Assembly: GCA_003254925.1 (NCBI GenBank)
Contig: QANZ01012081.1
Location: forward strand, 62,657-126,656
DNA: 64,000 nucleotides
From: Chamaecrista fasciculata
Taxonomy: Eukaryota > Streptophyta > Magnoliopsida > Fabales > Fabaceae
Reading direction: 5' to 3'
In this document: positions 1 through 14,003 of the stretch, one piece after another
Position numbering within the stretch: the stretch's first letter is position 1
Layout: every line of letters begins with the position of its first letter
Made by a program: the position numbers and the translations under genes
The notes under the pieces: generated by a model
What the model was told of the DNA's origin: nothing
Databases searched by the model: none
What the model saw: the letters and a program-made list of their open reading frames with translations, nothing else

Positions 1-87
1 GATTTGCGCCGGTAACGGCGGTGGCGGTTGTGGAACTGTCGCCGGCGGTGGCTGATGGTGTTGCGGCCCTAACGGAATGGAAGTCAT
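1..87 (-). CDS. N-terminus of a proline-rich protein, partial
   Basis: An ATG at 87 (minus strand) opens a frame of 29 codons that runs off the window edge without a stop. The peptide begins MTSIPLGPQ and then becomes rich in Pro, Gln and His, ending in PPPPLPAQI. The local GC content is far above the flanks, and a pyrimidine-rich stretch typical of plant 5' leaders lies just upstream, which is why I read this as a true coding start. The family cannot be identified from 29 residues; low-complexity Pro/Gln leaders occur on many plant nuclear and membrane proteins. Confidence 0.6.
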   Translation of the reverse strand, partial: MTSIPLGPQHHQPPPATVPQPPPPLPAQI

Positions 88-460
88 TTGAGTGAAAACG
101 AACACTCTCTTCCAGTTTTCCTCTCTCTCTTTCTTTCTTTCTTTCTTTCTCTTCCTCTCTTTTTTTTTTCCTCTCTCTCTCTCTCTCCTGTGTTTCTCTC
201 TCTTACTCTATCAATTTTCTCTCTCCTGTAGGAATAGTATTGGGGCCAGGCTTTTGATTAGATAGAGGAGAGAGAAAGACAGTAGACTCACGCGATTTCT
301 GGGAGAGTGGAAGCACGCTTCAATCGCAGCCGTTTATTTTTCGTCTCTTTTATATCGACCACAGTGATTAGTGATCTGGTGCAGTAGAGAGAGTACATAG
401 CGTTATATTTCGTAGGCTTGCATACAAAGAGACAAGGACCACATGGAAGCTCCGTTGAAC
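88..460 (-). promoter_or_regulatory. Probable 5' leader and proximal promoter of the gene at 1-87
   Basis: On the plus strand 113-230 is almost pure C/T with CTCTCT and TTTC runs, so the transcript of the minus-strand gene would carry a GA-rich leader. GA/CT tracts next to start codons are common in plant core promoters and 5' UTRs. No clear TATA box is placed. The assignment rests on position and composition only. Confidence 0.4.
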
Positions 461-473
461 ATGTATTATTATT

Positions 474-665
474 GGGTAAATTCTATAAAAAGGTAGATAG
501 TTTAAACTATTTAATTCTTACATGTTAGATTTAACTTTTTTAGTGTTAAGATTTGTGTAATAATTTTTTATTATATAAAATATAAATTTTGAGACTAAAA
601 AAAATTAAATCCAATGATTAAAAATTAGATAACTTAAACTATCTAGTTTTTTTAAAGTGTTACCC
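474..665. mobile_element. MULE-type MITE, 192 bp
   Basis: The ends are inverted repeats (GGGTAA at the left, TTACCC at the right), and the whole element is a near palindrome around a 'gatagtttaa' / 'ttaaactatc' core. The 9-bp ATTATTATT is found directly on both sides (465-473 and 666-674), the expected Mutator-type target duplication. It has no coding capacity. The flank is low complexity, so the duplication alone would be weak evidence, but it agrees with the inverted ends. Confidence 0.65.
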
Positions 666-1228
666 ATTATTATTTATTTTTTTTGGCCTCAGTGGAACAT
701 GTATTATTATTATTCGGCCAAAGTTAATTTCTTATGCATGCGATAGATTTTAAATTGGTCTTTTATTTTTATTTGTTTTAGATTAACTTTATATGTTTTT
801 ATGATATTTTAAATTGATCCAAAAAATATTGAATATGGTTATAATTTTCTCATTTCAAATTGAGATACGATGAATTTAGAGTTATGAGTTTTTTTTTACG
901 AGTACTTTAGGACCATGAATAAACGAGGTTAAATAGAGCCTAAAAAATAAATAACTCGTTTCATGGTCAAATAAGTGAAATTTGTTATATATATCTCGTT
1001 TCAAGTCCGAATGCAACGCGTTTGAAACTATGTGTTAACTCTTGAAGAATTTTTTCTTTGTTCAGTTAAAATCATTAGCAAATAAAGTCGAATCATGTCT
1101 CAAAAGTAAATTTGAAATCAATTTGAAACATTATAGAAACATGTACGACTAATTTGAAACAAGTAAAAGATAAAAGACCATTTTAAAAATCTATCTCATA
1201 CATATTATTATTATTATTATTATTATTA

Positions 1229-1731
1229 GAGGAAACCTACTATTTAGTCCCTCCTTTTCACACTTCTAACTATTTGGTCCCTCAAAAATTACAAACGTCA
1301 ACTTGTTAGTCCCTGTAGCATATCTCCATTAATGACATTGATGATTTGGTCGTTAAATGCACATGTGACACATTGAATGTCACATATTTAACTATTTGGG
1401 ACCATCTAGGGCTTGAGATTTGGAAATGCTTCTATAATTTATGCCTTATGAAGCTTCACGTGTAAGACAAATATTCAGGTCTAACTCAATTTTAGGCTCG
1501 TTTGATTGTGTTTCTTGGTCCGGTTCGGTTGGTTTAGGTGACTATGATGCTAAAGTGACATTTAACGAGTGCCACGTAAGTATTTAATGTCCACGTCATC
1601 AAGTAATTTAATGAAGGGACTGAATAGTTGATGATTATGATAAATGAGGGATCAAATAATTTATTTCAAAAAATGTAAGGACCAAATAGTTGAAAGTGTG
1701 AAAAAGGAGTGACCAAATAGTAGGTTTCCTC
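1229..1731. mobile_element. Non-autonomous Mutator-like element, 503 bp
   Basis: The left end reads GAGGAAACCTACTATTTAGT and the right end is its reverse complement with few mismatches. Similarity continues inward through 'ggtccct'-type blocks. The 9-bp TTATTATTA lies at 1220-1228 and 1732-1740. No transposase or other long coding frame is present. It was inserted into a (TTA)n microsatellite and abuts the next element. Confidence 0.75.
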
Positions 1732-2394
1732 TTATTATTATGGCAAAACACCCTTTTATGCCCCTAACGTTTGCAGTGATTTTCAGTTATGCCCTTAACG
1801 TTTCATTTTGTTCAGACATGCCCTCAATGTGCAACCAACGTTTCAATTATGCCCTTAATTTTGACTCAATGCACATGTGGCAATTTTTTTTGCTTATGTG
1901 TCATTTTTTTTGTTTGACTTGATTACGTGGCATCATGACTGGGCATTCTTATTTTTTTTTCCACCTTGGCATGATGACTGGATTTACATTTTTGAACATA
2001 AAAATTGAGTAAACTAGCAAATCAGTCCCTGGATTTACATTTTTCATCATCTTCATTCATTTTAGTCCCAAATTCTCAAAATAAAATTGTAAAGTGTCCA
2101 AAAACACTTCCAAACATTTCAATTTAGTCCTTAAAAGTATTAAAAACCCTAAAACCTAAACTCTAAAATTCTAAACCCTAAAATCCTAATCCCTAAACCC
2201 CTAAAAAAACCACTCTCTTGCAATTTGGTCCCTAGGTCCTCAAATTTATTAAATCAGAATCAAAAAAAAAATTGGTCCCTAAATCCTAATTTCATTATCA
2301 TCTTCATCTTCTTCTTCATCATCATCATCATCTTCTTCACCTTCATCATCTTCATCATCTTTGAAATTTGAACAAACACAAGAGGGCCTATTTG

Positions 2395-2511
2395 GAATTT
2401 AAACTAAATTCCGCTGCCATCCCTAACCTCTCTTCTCTCACCAATCTCAAAACCCTCTTTCTCAACCATAACGCTTTCTCCAATTTTCTGAGAAATTCAC
2501 GAAATCCCTAG
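2395..2511 (+). pseudogene. Captured leucine-rich-repeat fragment inside the Pack-MULE
   Basis: This frame reads AAIPNLSSLTNLKTLFLNHN followed by AFSNFL and stops at a TAG just before the malectin-like frame. The pattern matches the plant LRR consensus LxxLxxLxLxxN and resembles the ectodomain repeats of inactive-type LRR receptor kinases. It is in a different frame from the malectin-like fragment that follows, so the two were probably captured separately or have since shifted. No start codon or splice structure supports expression. Confidence 0.6.
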
Positions 2512-2516
2512 GGTTT

Positions 2517-3041
2517 TTCATCGATTGTGGAGCAACCTCCGGTTCAGAAATCAACGGTCTTTCATGGCTTCCCGATTCGGAAGAATTCATCTCCACAGGA
2601 ACACCGAAGAATCTGAGCATTTCAGTCCTCGTTCCCACCTTATCCACCGTCCGATCGTTCCCGCTTCGAATCAAGAAAAACTGCTACACTTTTCAGGTGT
2701 ATCGCGGAGCACGGTACATGGTGAGGGCTACGTACTTCTACGGCGGAATCAACGGCGGCGATCATCCGTCGCCGCCGGTGTTCGATCAAATCGTGGATGG
2801 GAGTTTCTGGAGTGTGGTGAATACCACAGAGGATTTTGCGAATGGGAATTATACCAACTATGAAGGGGTTTTCTTAGCTCAGGGAAAAACCATGAGTTTT
2901 TGTATTGGGGCAAATTTGGAGTTTGTGATTTTGGGAGATTCTCTGTATAATACTACGGATTTCAGCAATTTTGCACTCTCTTTGGTTGCTAGGAGCAGTT
3001 TTGGCTACTCCAGAGGAAACCCCATTCGGTTAGTGTTTTGA
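2517..3041 (+). pseudogene. Captured malectin-like domain fragment inside the Pack-MULE
   Basis: An open frame starts FIDCGATSGSEING, the typical N-terminal sequence of plant malectin-like (di-glucose-binding) ectodomains, and continues through RYMVRATYFYGG, PPVFDQIVDG, WSVVNTTEDFANG and [16 protein letters not shown]. It stops exactly where the right inverted repeat begins. Between CIGAN and LEFVI about ten residues normally found in the family seem to be missing, so the copy carries an internal deletion. The signal peptide, transmembrane and kinase portions are absent. Source gene: a malectin-like receptor-kinase or receptor-like protein gene elsewhere in the genome. Confidence 0.75.
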
Positions 3042-3469
3042 AGGACTAAATTGAAATGTTTGGAAGTGTTTTGGGACACTTTACAATTTTATTTTGAGAA
3101 TTTGGGACTAAAATGAATGAAGATGATGAAAAATGTAAATCCAGGGACTGATTTGCTAGTTTACTCAATTTTTATGTTTAAAAATGTAAATCCAGTCATC
3201 ATGCCAAGGTGGAAAAAAAATAAGAATGCTCAGTCATGATGCCACGTAATCAAGTCAAACAAAAAAAATGACACATAAGCAAAAAAAATTGCCACATGTG
3301 CATTGAGTCAAAATTGAGGGCATAATTGAAACGTTGGTTTCACATTGAGGGCATGTCTGAACAAAATGAAACGTTAAGGGCATAACTGAAAATCACTGTA
3401 AACGTTAGGGGCATGAAAGGGTGTTTTGCCTATTATTATTTAGTGAAACCAAAGTTTTCAAAACTTAAG

Positions 3470-3893
3470 GCTATGTTTGATAGTTTTAGTGAGGATGGAG
3501 AGGAGAGGACATTAATGGACACTAATAGGGTGGAGAGGAGAGGATATTAATGGACTAAATCGATATGTTGTTTGGGAGTTTTTAATGAGGAAAGAAATGG
3601 ACACTTGTTAATCTTGTTTGGAAGTTATTAGTAATGGAATGGAATGGAGTGGACACTTGTTATTTTTTGTTAGTATAAGGATATAATTGTCATTAAAAAA
3701 TTATAAAACTGTCCACTCCTTCCTTGGCACCCCAATTTGGGGTGCCAACAAAAATTTGAATTTTGGGGTGCCAAATGTCCCTCCTTATCCACTCCACTCC
3801 CCCCTAAAAAAACTGTCAAACATAATTTTTATACCTTTTGTCCCTTCCTGTCCTCTCCATTCTCCCCTTGACACCTCATCCAAACATACCCTA
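3470..3893. mobile_element. hAT-like MITE
   Basis: The ends are similar in inverted orientation: 'ggctatgtttga' at the left and 'tccaaacatacc' at the right, resembling the common plant hAT end GGGTATGTTTGG. The inside has short repeats such as 'ggagaggagaggacatt'. I could not fix a clean 8-bp target duplication, so boundaries are approximate. Translated frames here are not recognisable proteins. Confidence 0.45.
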
Positions 3894-4811
3894 AGAGACT
3901 TGCCCAATTGAGTCGGGAACATCTTACTAGTTCGATTTGAGTCACTCACATAACTATTAGTTTCAAGAACGGGTGAAGAGAATCGATTCAATTTTATTTT
4001 TTGGTTTTCTTTTAATTTTTTTTATGTTTATGTTTTTGTTTTTTCATAATTATAGGCTAAAAGTTAGAAAATGTTAATTATGAACCTATACTTTGGGAAG
4101 AAGGTAATCACAAAATATCACTTGATGACTTTAGTTTAAATTTATAACAAAATAATTAAATTTATTTTGGCCATAAAAAATGACTGAATTGATTATAATT
4201 GTATTTTCTGAGACTAAAAATCTTATAACTTTGTCTTTTACGGATTAAATTGAAATCATACAGAATTTGTAAAAGATAAAAATCAAAACTAAAATTAATA
4301 GGATTAAAAAAAACAAAAAAACAAAGTGGCCCGCCATTCAAAAAAGAGGTCTGGTTTCAAGCCCCCAAAACCAATAATACATGAAAATATTGAAAGAAAC
4401 GATCTTCATAAGGATCTTTAGAATAGCAAGAGCTCACCTTTAGGAAACATTAATCAATTACCATAATATTTAATAATATATATGATGAAAAAGTTGACAT
4501 AAATTACGTTACAAAATCGTCACAAAATAATATAAAAAGTTGTAAGAAAAAAAAATATTTTTTTTTGTGTGTGCCAAAAGGCCAGTGACACTTCTAACAA
4601 TATAAAATTTTGTTTCTAATCCATTGTTAAATCGTGTATTTTTGCGACAGAAAATGACATATTTGTTTTTAATTAGAAAACTAACTAATGCTGTTTTTAT
4701 GATAGAATAAATACATTTTTGTGACAAGGTAATATTGAAAAGGATGGTGATGTAGGGCCATTTGTAGGGGAGGGAATGACAACTAATGTCTAATGTAATG
4801 TGTTTTTTTTA

Positions 4812-5077
4812 GAGTAAACTAACAATTTGGTCCTTGAAAAATCATAGAGCTGACAATTTGATTCTTGAAAAATTGAAATATACAGTTTAGTCCTTGAAAT
4901 ATCAAAATAGCATACTAATTAGTCATTTGTATAGATTAAATAGTATACCGTTTTAATCTTTCAGAGATTAAAAAGTATACAGTTTTGATTTTTCAGACAC
5001 TAAATATATATTTTAATTTTTTAGGGACCGAATTGTCAAGTCGATAATATTTTAGAGACCAAATCGTTAGTTTAGTC
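4812..5077. mobile_element. MITE of the 'AGTAAACTAACAATTTGGTC' family, copy 1
   Basis: Inverted ends 'gagtaaactaacaatttgg' and 'ccaaatcgttagtttagtc' bracket a foldback interior containing 'ttcagg'/'ccttgaaa' blocks. Related copies are at 14128-14681 and 24569-24804. No intact target duplication is visible. This copy shows the unoccupied version (around 4910-4920) of the site where copy 2 carries a nested element. Confidence 0.6.
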
Positions 5078-5310
5078 TTCTTTTATGACTTGATTGGTGT
5101 TTTATACTTTTATGTATACTTTGATCACTGCAATTACTTTATGGAGATGCAGGTTTAATTATTTTTTGATATGATTAAAATTAATTAATTCATTTAGCAA
5201 ATTTTCATTAAAATAATGAGAGTTGAATAAATAGAAAGAAATAGTATTTAACAATGTAATAAACTTAAGTTTAAGATCCCACTGAAAAAAATATGCATAT
5301 TTAATGACAG

Positions 5311-5970
5311 ATTTATCTTACATCTATAGTCTTTTTACCTTGGTGGATCTCTTTCTCATTTAAGAAAAATATGGAATCTTGGGTTACTAATTGGTCGAAT
5401 ACTAGGCAATCCGAAATTTTATTGAATGATATTCAAGAAAAGAGTATTCTAAAAAAATTCATAGAATTAGAGGAACTCTTACTCTTGGATGAAATGATAA
5501 AGGAATACCCGAAAACGCGTCTACAAAACCTTCGTATGGGAATCTACAAAGAAACGATCCAATTGATCAAGACGCACAACGAAGATCGTATCCATACGAT
5601 TTTGCACTTCTCAACAAATATAATCTGTTTCATTATTTTAAGTGGTTATTCTATTCTAGGTAATCAAGAACTTATTATTCTTAACTCTTGGGTTCAATAA
5701 TTCCTATATAACTTAAGCGACACAATAAAAGCTTTTTCTATTCTTTTATTAACTGATTTATGTATAGGATTCCATTCGACCCATGGTTGGGAGCTAATGA
5801 TTGGTTATGTCTATAAAGATTTTGGATTTGCTCATAATGATCAAATTATATCCGGTCTTGTTTCCACTTTTCCAGTCATTCTAGATACAATTTTTAAATA
5901 TTGGATTTTTCGTTATTTAAATCGTATATCTCCGTCACTTGTAGTGATTTATCATTCAATGAATGACTGA
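5311..5970 (+). pseudogene. cemA: Nuclear copy of plastid cemA (ycf10), 5'-truncated with a nonsense mutation
   Basis: The frame starting at 5311 reads [20 protein letters not shown], then continues through [21 protein letters not shown] and [16 protein letters not shown]. After an in-frame TAA at 5698-5700, where plastid genes have GAA for Glu, it resumes as [20 protein letters not shown] and ends [18 protein letters not shown] at 5970. This is the chloroplast inner-envelope protein CemA without roughly its first ten residues. One nonsense change plus several unusual substitutions indicate a non-functional nuclear plastid-DNA insertion. The downstream petA start keeps plastid order. Confidence 0.9.
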
Positions 5971-6233
5971 AAAAATGATTCACTGATCCAATTCTAAAGT
6001 TTTTTATTTTGTACAAAAGCTAAACATTCAAAAATTGACTTATTCTTTTCTTTTTCTTTCTCCCCATCTAGGGGATTCCTCCTATATTCCAGCCCACTAA
6101 AATTATTTCAGTAAATAGCAGAATCATGGATAAGGAACTATACCAGTGACTGACCAAATTTTATTGTAGAACTTTTCAGGATCAATGATAGGACCATGCA
6201 AACTAGAAATGCCTTTTCTTGGATAAAGGAAGA
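5971..6233 (+). pseudogene. petA: Plastid cemA-petA spacer and first codons of petA
   Basis: After the cemA stop the sequence follows the plastid spacer and reaches an ATG at 6196 that encodes MQTRNAFSWIKE, the N-terminus of the cytochrome f precursor. Similarity ends at about 6233; the next bases do not continue petA. Only 12-13 of roughly 320 codons are present, so this is a relic marking the right edge of the plastid insertion. Confidence 0.85.
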
Positions 6234-6948
6234 TTCAAAATCTTCAAAATCCCGTCATAAAGTCATCAATTTCCAATTTGAGAATTCCATCCGAAAATTT
6301 TAAGGATGCTTACTCTATCAAAAGTTTCATTCTCTAATGAAGAATGAATATATTTAATGTCTGTTATACAAATATATGTGATAGTAAAATTGTCACAATG
6401 TGTGTTAGATAACAAAATTCCTTAAAAAATTAATGTGCAGAAGCTTCTCATAAATTTTTAAATCCTTGATTCTTTATAAATATATCAATTATTTTGTCTC
6501 TAAAAGATATTATTCATAATGACTAAATAGTTGATATTTAAAAGACAATCAATGACTAAAAACTATATTAAATTCAAATATTAAATTATAATTTAAGACA
6601 AATATAAAAGTTAAAAAGTAAATTTTAATTTCTCCTAAAATAATGATAAGAAAAATGAGAGAGAAGGGAAGTAGAAACGTAACTTTGAATCATTCATTGA
6701 AAACTAAAACACACACAACTCACAACACTTGATGAGCTGAGTGACGTACAATTTAGAAACATGCATACAAGATCCATCTAGTCAAAGCTTATGACTAATT
6801 AACAAGACCTTGTGAAATTAACACCTAATTAACAACTACACCACACAGACATTAATTATTCAATTAACAATTGATTGCTAGCTGTTTAATTTACTTAACT
6901 CAAAGAAAATAAAGGAAAAAACCCCCCAAAATCATTAATATATTTATA

Positions 6949-9688
<2,740 letters not shown>

Positions 9689-9781
9689 CTACTACTACTA
9701 AGAGGAATTAAGAAGATCGATATATGTATGTAAGTATGCTTGTAGATTGTTTTTGTGATATATAGATCAGGAAGAAGGAGG

Positions 9782-9789
9782 TATATATA
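9782..9789 (-). promoter_or_regulatory. Candidate TATA box of the peroxidase gene
   Basis: The minus strand reads CTATATATAC about 103-110 bp upstream of the start codon at 9679, a spacing that allows a leader of roughly 70-80 nt. No other strong TATA motif is closer in a suitable position. Confidence 0.45.
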
Positions 9790-12383
9790 GAGAGATCGAT
9801 CAGGAAACGAAACAAGTTGTATAATGCATTATTAGATACATTCGAAAGTTTTTCAAAATTGGCTGCTCCATATACCACGCGGTTTCAAGATATATTGCTT
9901 TTGCATCGGTGGGAACAACTGTGTCACGAAGAGTGATAGAGATATATGCATACCTTTTTACTCCCCAATTTTAATAACCCAAAATGAAATTACAACTTGC
10001 AATTCTAAAAATACACGAATTTATAATTATTAATACTTAAAAGTTTAATTTACTACTTTATTTACTCTTTCAATTCATATACACTCCAATTTAGAAAGAG
10101 AAAGAAAGCGTTAGAGAGATAAAATATTAGAAAAATCCGCATTTCTCTGAGTCTGACTCTTTCTTTCTATTTCTAAATTGTTATAGTGTGTAGAAGATTC
10201 ACTTCTTTCATAAAGATCGAATATAATATAATTTAGTCTCTTAAAACTACTTTTCAAAGACTGAGATAGTGAGATGTACAAGAGGGTAAAAAAATATAAG
10301 TTCTATATACTTTTAAATTAAATAAAATAAATTGAATTTACAGAAATTATATAAATATATATCTTTTAGTGATCTATATTTATTTTAATAACAAATCACA
10401 CAGGACAAGTATTGTTGAAATTAGTAGGAAAAAGAAAATAGGTTCTTTTCCTTGTGTAAGATTTTCTTTTATGGGACGACTTTATATATATTTTGAAAAT
10501 ATAATTAAGGAAGTATAGTTTACCTATATGTTATTTTTTATAAAATCAATCTAACCCACTTATGGTGTAAAGTAAATTTTTTTTCCTTTTGGTAGAGAAA
10601 AAAATTAGGTGAAAAGATGACACCTTAATTCAAAGTTAGGGTAAGTTTCCAAGTTTAGAGAGCCTTTACAAAGATTCTTAGATAGAACTTATCAAATAAA
10701 TCATCATCACTAATCGAACTTAAATTATATAATTGTCATAAGTAAAAAGTGACTAAGTAACTCAAACCTTATTAGCCGCTAACTAAAACTTATGTATTTT
10801 TAACCCACAAACGTGGTTAATTTATAACTACCCGTTGGATATAATTGTTGTAACTCACTCATGGTATCAAAGAAGCTAAGGTAGAATTTTCATTAATTTA
10901 AACCAAAATTTATTCCTCTCTAGTCTCTATTACAAAAATGAACCTAAATTTTTTAATTGGGATAAATTAAATTTAGAATAACTAAATTTAACACTGAATC
11001 AAAAATAAATATAAAATTTTCAAATTTACTTCTTAAGTCTAAACAATCTCTAAATGATTTTTTTAAGTTTTAAATTCTTTACGACAAATTTCAATATTAT
11101 TTAATTATTAATTAATAGTTCCAAAATATTAAAAGTTTGACATGATATATATATATATATTACTTTTATAATAGTTATGGGTTATTTAAATGATATTGTA
11201 AATTTTAGAAAAATATTTTAAAAAACTATTTATTTGAAAAAAAAAAAGGAGTGAGACACAGGTAATGTTGGAGTGGAAATTTTTAAAGTCCCGTGAAGGT
11301 TCAATCTATGTCACTACTCAACAGGTACTGTACTTTCTTGGTTTTTTCTGTGTTTCGGGACACACTAATCAATTGTTTAATTTTAGGGATGGCAAAGTGT
11401 AATTTACCATAAAAATAAATTTAGTAAATAATCAAACTTTTGCCCTATAATTTTCTTGACTTTTTTTTAAAAAAAAAAGAAGGACTTAAGCTCTTTCTTC
11501 CTTTCTTTCTTTCTTTGTAAAAGGAGATTATTGCTGTCACTCTATATGAATATAATACTGCTATATATAAAACCTAACTGTCCTAACATTTTTTTTGGGT
11601 GGATGCCTACCTAACATATTGATCCTTATAATTAGCAATAACTTTGAAAAAAGAGTAGATGCCTTGTATTAGAATTTAGAAACCGATAGAAATATATATA
11701 AAAAGAAATAAAGAAAAAGAAATTACGTGATAACAATTCTCAAACTTTCTTTTGAAGTTTAAACAATCCTTTTATGAAGACCACAAAGTAAATATCGCAT
11801 AAACAAGGAAAAAGTATATGTAGTTTTAGTTATTTTAATTTAGGGGCAAACTGTAAGTTTGATCTTTAAGTTAGATTCGTTTTACACTTTTACTTCATTG
11901 ATAATATTTGGGTGTGGTTTCTTCTAATTAAGGGATTATACTCATATATAGAACTTGCAACAAGCTAAGCAAGACTAGTATGAACTTGATAATATTTTTT
12001 GAGTCAAATATTCATTTTTGTCATCAAGTTATGGGGTAAATTTTATTTTAATCTTAAAATTACTTTTTGTTTCATTTTGGTCTTAAACTTTCACATTCGT
12101 TATCTTTTGGTACTCAAAATGGGATTTGATAGGTTTATGTCACAATTTTTACTTTGAACAGTTGAGATAAATTATTTTTTTTTCTCATATGTGTCATAAT
12201 AAGCGAGTTAAAGATGAATATTTTTGTTCATTCTTAATCACAAATTATAAATAAATTTATGCTTGATTTTTATTTCCAACTTGCGACTAGAAATGAAAAT
12301 TTATCATTTTCTCTTTGTCAACTTTTTTATCAAGACACAATGAAAAAGAAATGATTCATCTCAACTATCCAAATTATAAATAA
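9790..12383. other. Intergenic AT-rich DNA, no gene recognised
   Basis: Only short, stop-rich frames are present. Homopolymer and TA runs are common (for example 11146-11160). A possible outer foldback element starts near 11998 ('tcatttttgtcatcaagtta') and may end near 12850, with the element at 12384-12753 nested in it, but its ends are too diverged to define. Confidence 0.5.
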
Positions 12384-12753
12384 AGGTAAATTACACTTTG
12401 GTACCGTGTGATTTGACCATATTTCACTTTGGTACCCTGAGGTATTTTCCATTAACACTTTGATACCCTTTGGAGCTATTCTGTAATTTTAACCATAACA
12501 AATTTTACAAAAATTACATATTGACCCCAAAAAATTTTTCAAAAAATTACAAATAGGTCCATGGATATATATTACCTAGAGACTAAAATGAAAATGTTAA
12601 AAAAATTTTGGGGTCAATATGTAATTTTTGCAAAATTTGTTATAGTTAAAATTATTAAATAGCTCTAAAGGGTACCAAAGTATTAATGGAGAAAACCACA
12701 GGGTATCGAAGTGTTAAGTTTCAAACCACTGGGTACCAAAATGTAATTTATCC
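12384..12753. mobile_element. MULE-type foldback MITE ('CACTTTGGTACC' family), copy 1
   Basis: Inverted ends 'ggtaaattacactttggtac' and 'gtaccaaaatgtaatttatc' enclose a largely palindromic body. The 9-bp TATAAATAA flanks it (12375-12383 and 12754-12762). A better preserved copy is at 46106-46535. No coding frame. Confidence 0.75.
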
Positions 12754-13802
12754 TATAAATAATGACAAAAATCTAACGAAATCATATTTCGAAAATCAAA
12801 ACAAAATAAATATAAAAATTTGAGGATTAAAATGAGGTTTTAACATATTTTTTTGATAGAATTTTTTTGGGGAATTACAATTATTAAAAGTTTGTTTAAT
12901 TAAATTTATTTAAATAATTATAATTATAACATGTATATTTATTGAGTATTAGAAAGTATCCAAAAAGTAAAAACTATTTACAAACTCCATTTGTAAAAGC
13001 ATCTAAAACGTAACCACCATTTAATAATATTTCGTCAGCACAAATGTTAATACAAACTTCAATAATTTTTTCAACAATCTATTTTTTTTTCATTTCTATT
13101 TCTATGTACTTTTAAAATGTCTATACAATTTCTTCTACCTATTATATCACAATCATTATATACTTATTTAAATAATTTCATATCTTAACTATATTTACAA
13201 AAAATATTAAGTAAAACACTCCGAATTGTATATCTAGGCCCGTAGTACTCCATTTGTTAAATTTCATTCATTTAACGAAATTGAAAATATCAACCCAATC
13301 TTAAATAAGAGACATAAGAATAGATGAGAATTGAAATTTGGTTGGTCTGAAAATGAAATATGATTTGACGTGGAAAGTTGTAATCCACATTATAGTGGCT
13401 TAATCAATGTGGATATATAAATTATCTTAAGGGTGGGCCTTGCTTGCTTCTTAGGCGTTGAGATCGTCTAAAATCATTTTAAAATAAAATATGTTTTTTC
13501 ATCATTGTAAATAACATTTTACATGTTTTTTTTTTTCGGTACACCATTTTAGATGTATTTCATATTTTTATTTTAAAGTATACCTAATTTCTTAATTGAA
13601 ATATTGGTTTGGTTCACATTATGACCCTTGTTTATTTATCCTCATAATCAAGGAATGTTGGGTACACAATTTAAAATAATAATAATGGAGAATATATAGT
13701 TTTTAAGAATATTAAAGTTGAGTTTAATACAAAATAATACTATTCTGGTCTTTTTTAATTTTTTTTATACAAAATAGTTTAGGTGAAGGTAAACACCGAT
13801 AT
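12754..13802. other. Intergenic AT-rich DNA, no feature recognised
   Basis: There is no convincing coding frame, RNA gene or defined transposon end between the foldback element and the SINE. Composition is strongly AT-rich with many short homopolymers. Confidence 0.5.
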
Positions 13803-14003
13803 GACAACAAAGGTTGACATAGTTGGTAAGGAATCAACTCATAACCCACAAGGTCGTGAGTTCAAATCCCGCTGTATGTCTATGTGAGTGCCTTGTTGGT
13901 AGACAATCTATAAGTACCTCTGTAAGCTCTCATAGAGCATGGATGCCTACCTTGACCTTGGTGAACCTGGGGTCCAACTCACTTAAACCTTCATTTTGAG
14001 AGA
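13803..14003 (+). mobile_element. tRNA-derived SINE, apparently full length
   Basis: The 5' part reads 'gttgacatagttggtaagg', resembling a tRNA box A region, followed by GAGTTCAAATCC, which fits the RNA polymerase III box B consensus (GTTCRANNC). The 3' part holds 'accttggtgaacctggggtc'. An 18-bp direct repeat with one mismatch (GAAGGTAAACACCGATAT, 13785-13802 and 14004-14021) flanks the element. Relatives are at 46612-46730 and, truncated, at 7813-7892. Confidence 0.8.

Larger units (their letters stand above)
1742..3430. mobile_element. Pack-MULE, 1689 bp, with about 390-bp terminal inverted repeats
   Basis: Left arm 1742-2132 and right arm 3041-3430 are inverted copies of one another. The outer ends are GGCAAAACACCC and its complement GGGTGTTTTGCC. 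The 9-bp TATTATTAT occurs on both sides (1733-1741 and 3431-3439). Between the arms lies gene-derived DNA: degenerate telomere-like CCCTAAA motifs, one leucine-rich-repeat segment and a malectin-like domain. Long inverted repeats, a 9-bp duplication and captured host exons together define a Pack-MULE. No transposase is present, so it needed a helper element. Confidence 0.85.

Noticed and set aside
5371..5700. Possible functional plastid-type membrane protein of 109 aa
   Set aside because: It is the middle of cemA between a missing N-terminus and a premature stop; homology continues past the stop, so it is a relic.
13813..13880. Possible tRNA gene
   Set aside because: Box A-like and box B motifs are present, but no cloverleaf with acceptor pairing can be drawn; the repeat copies and target duplication identify a SINE.
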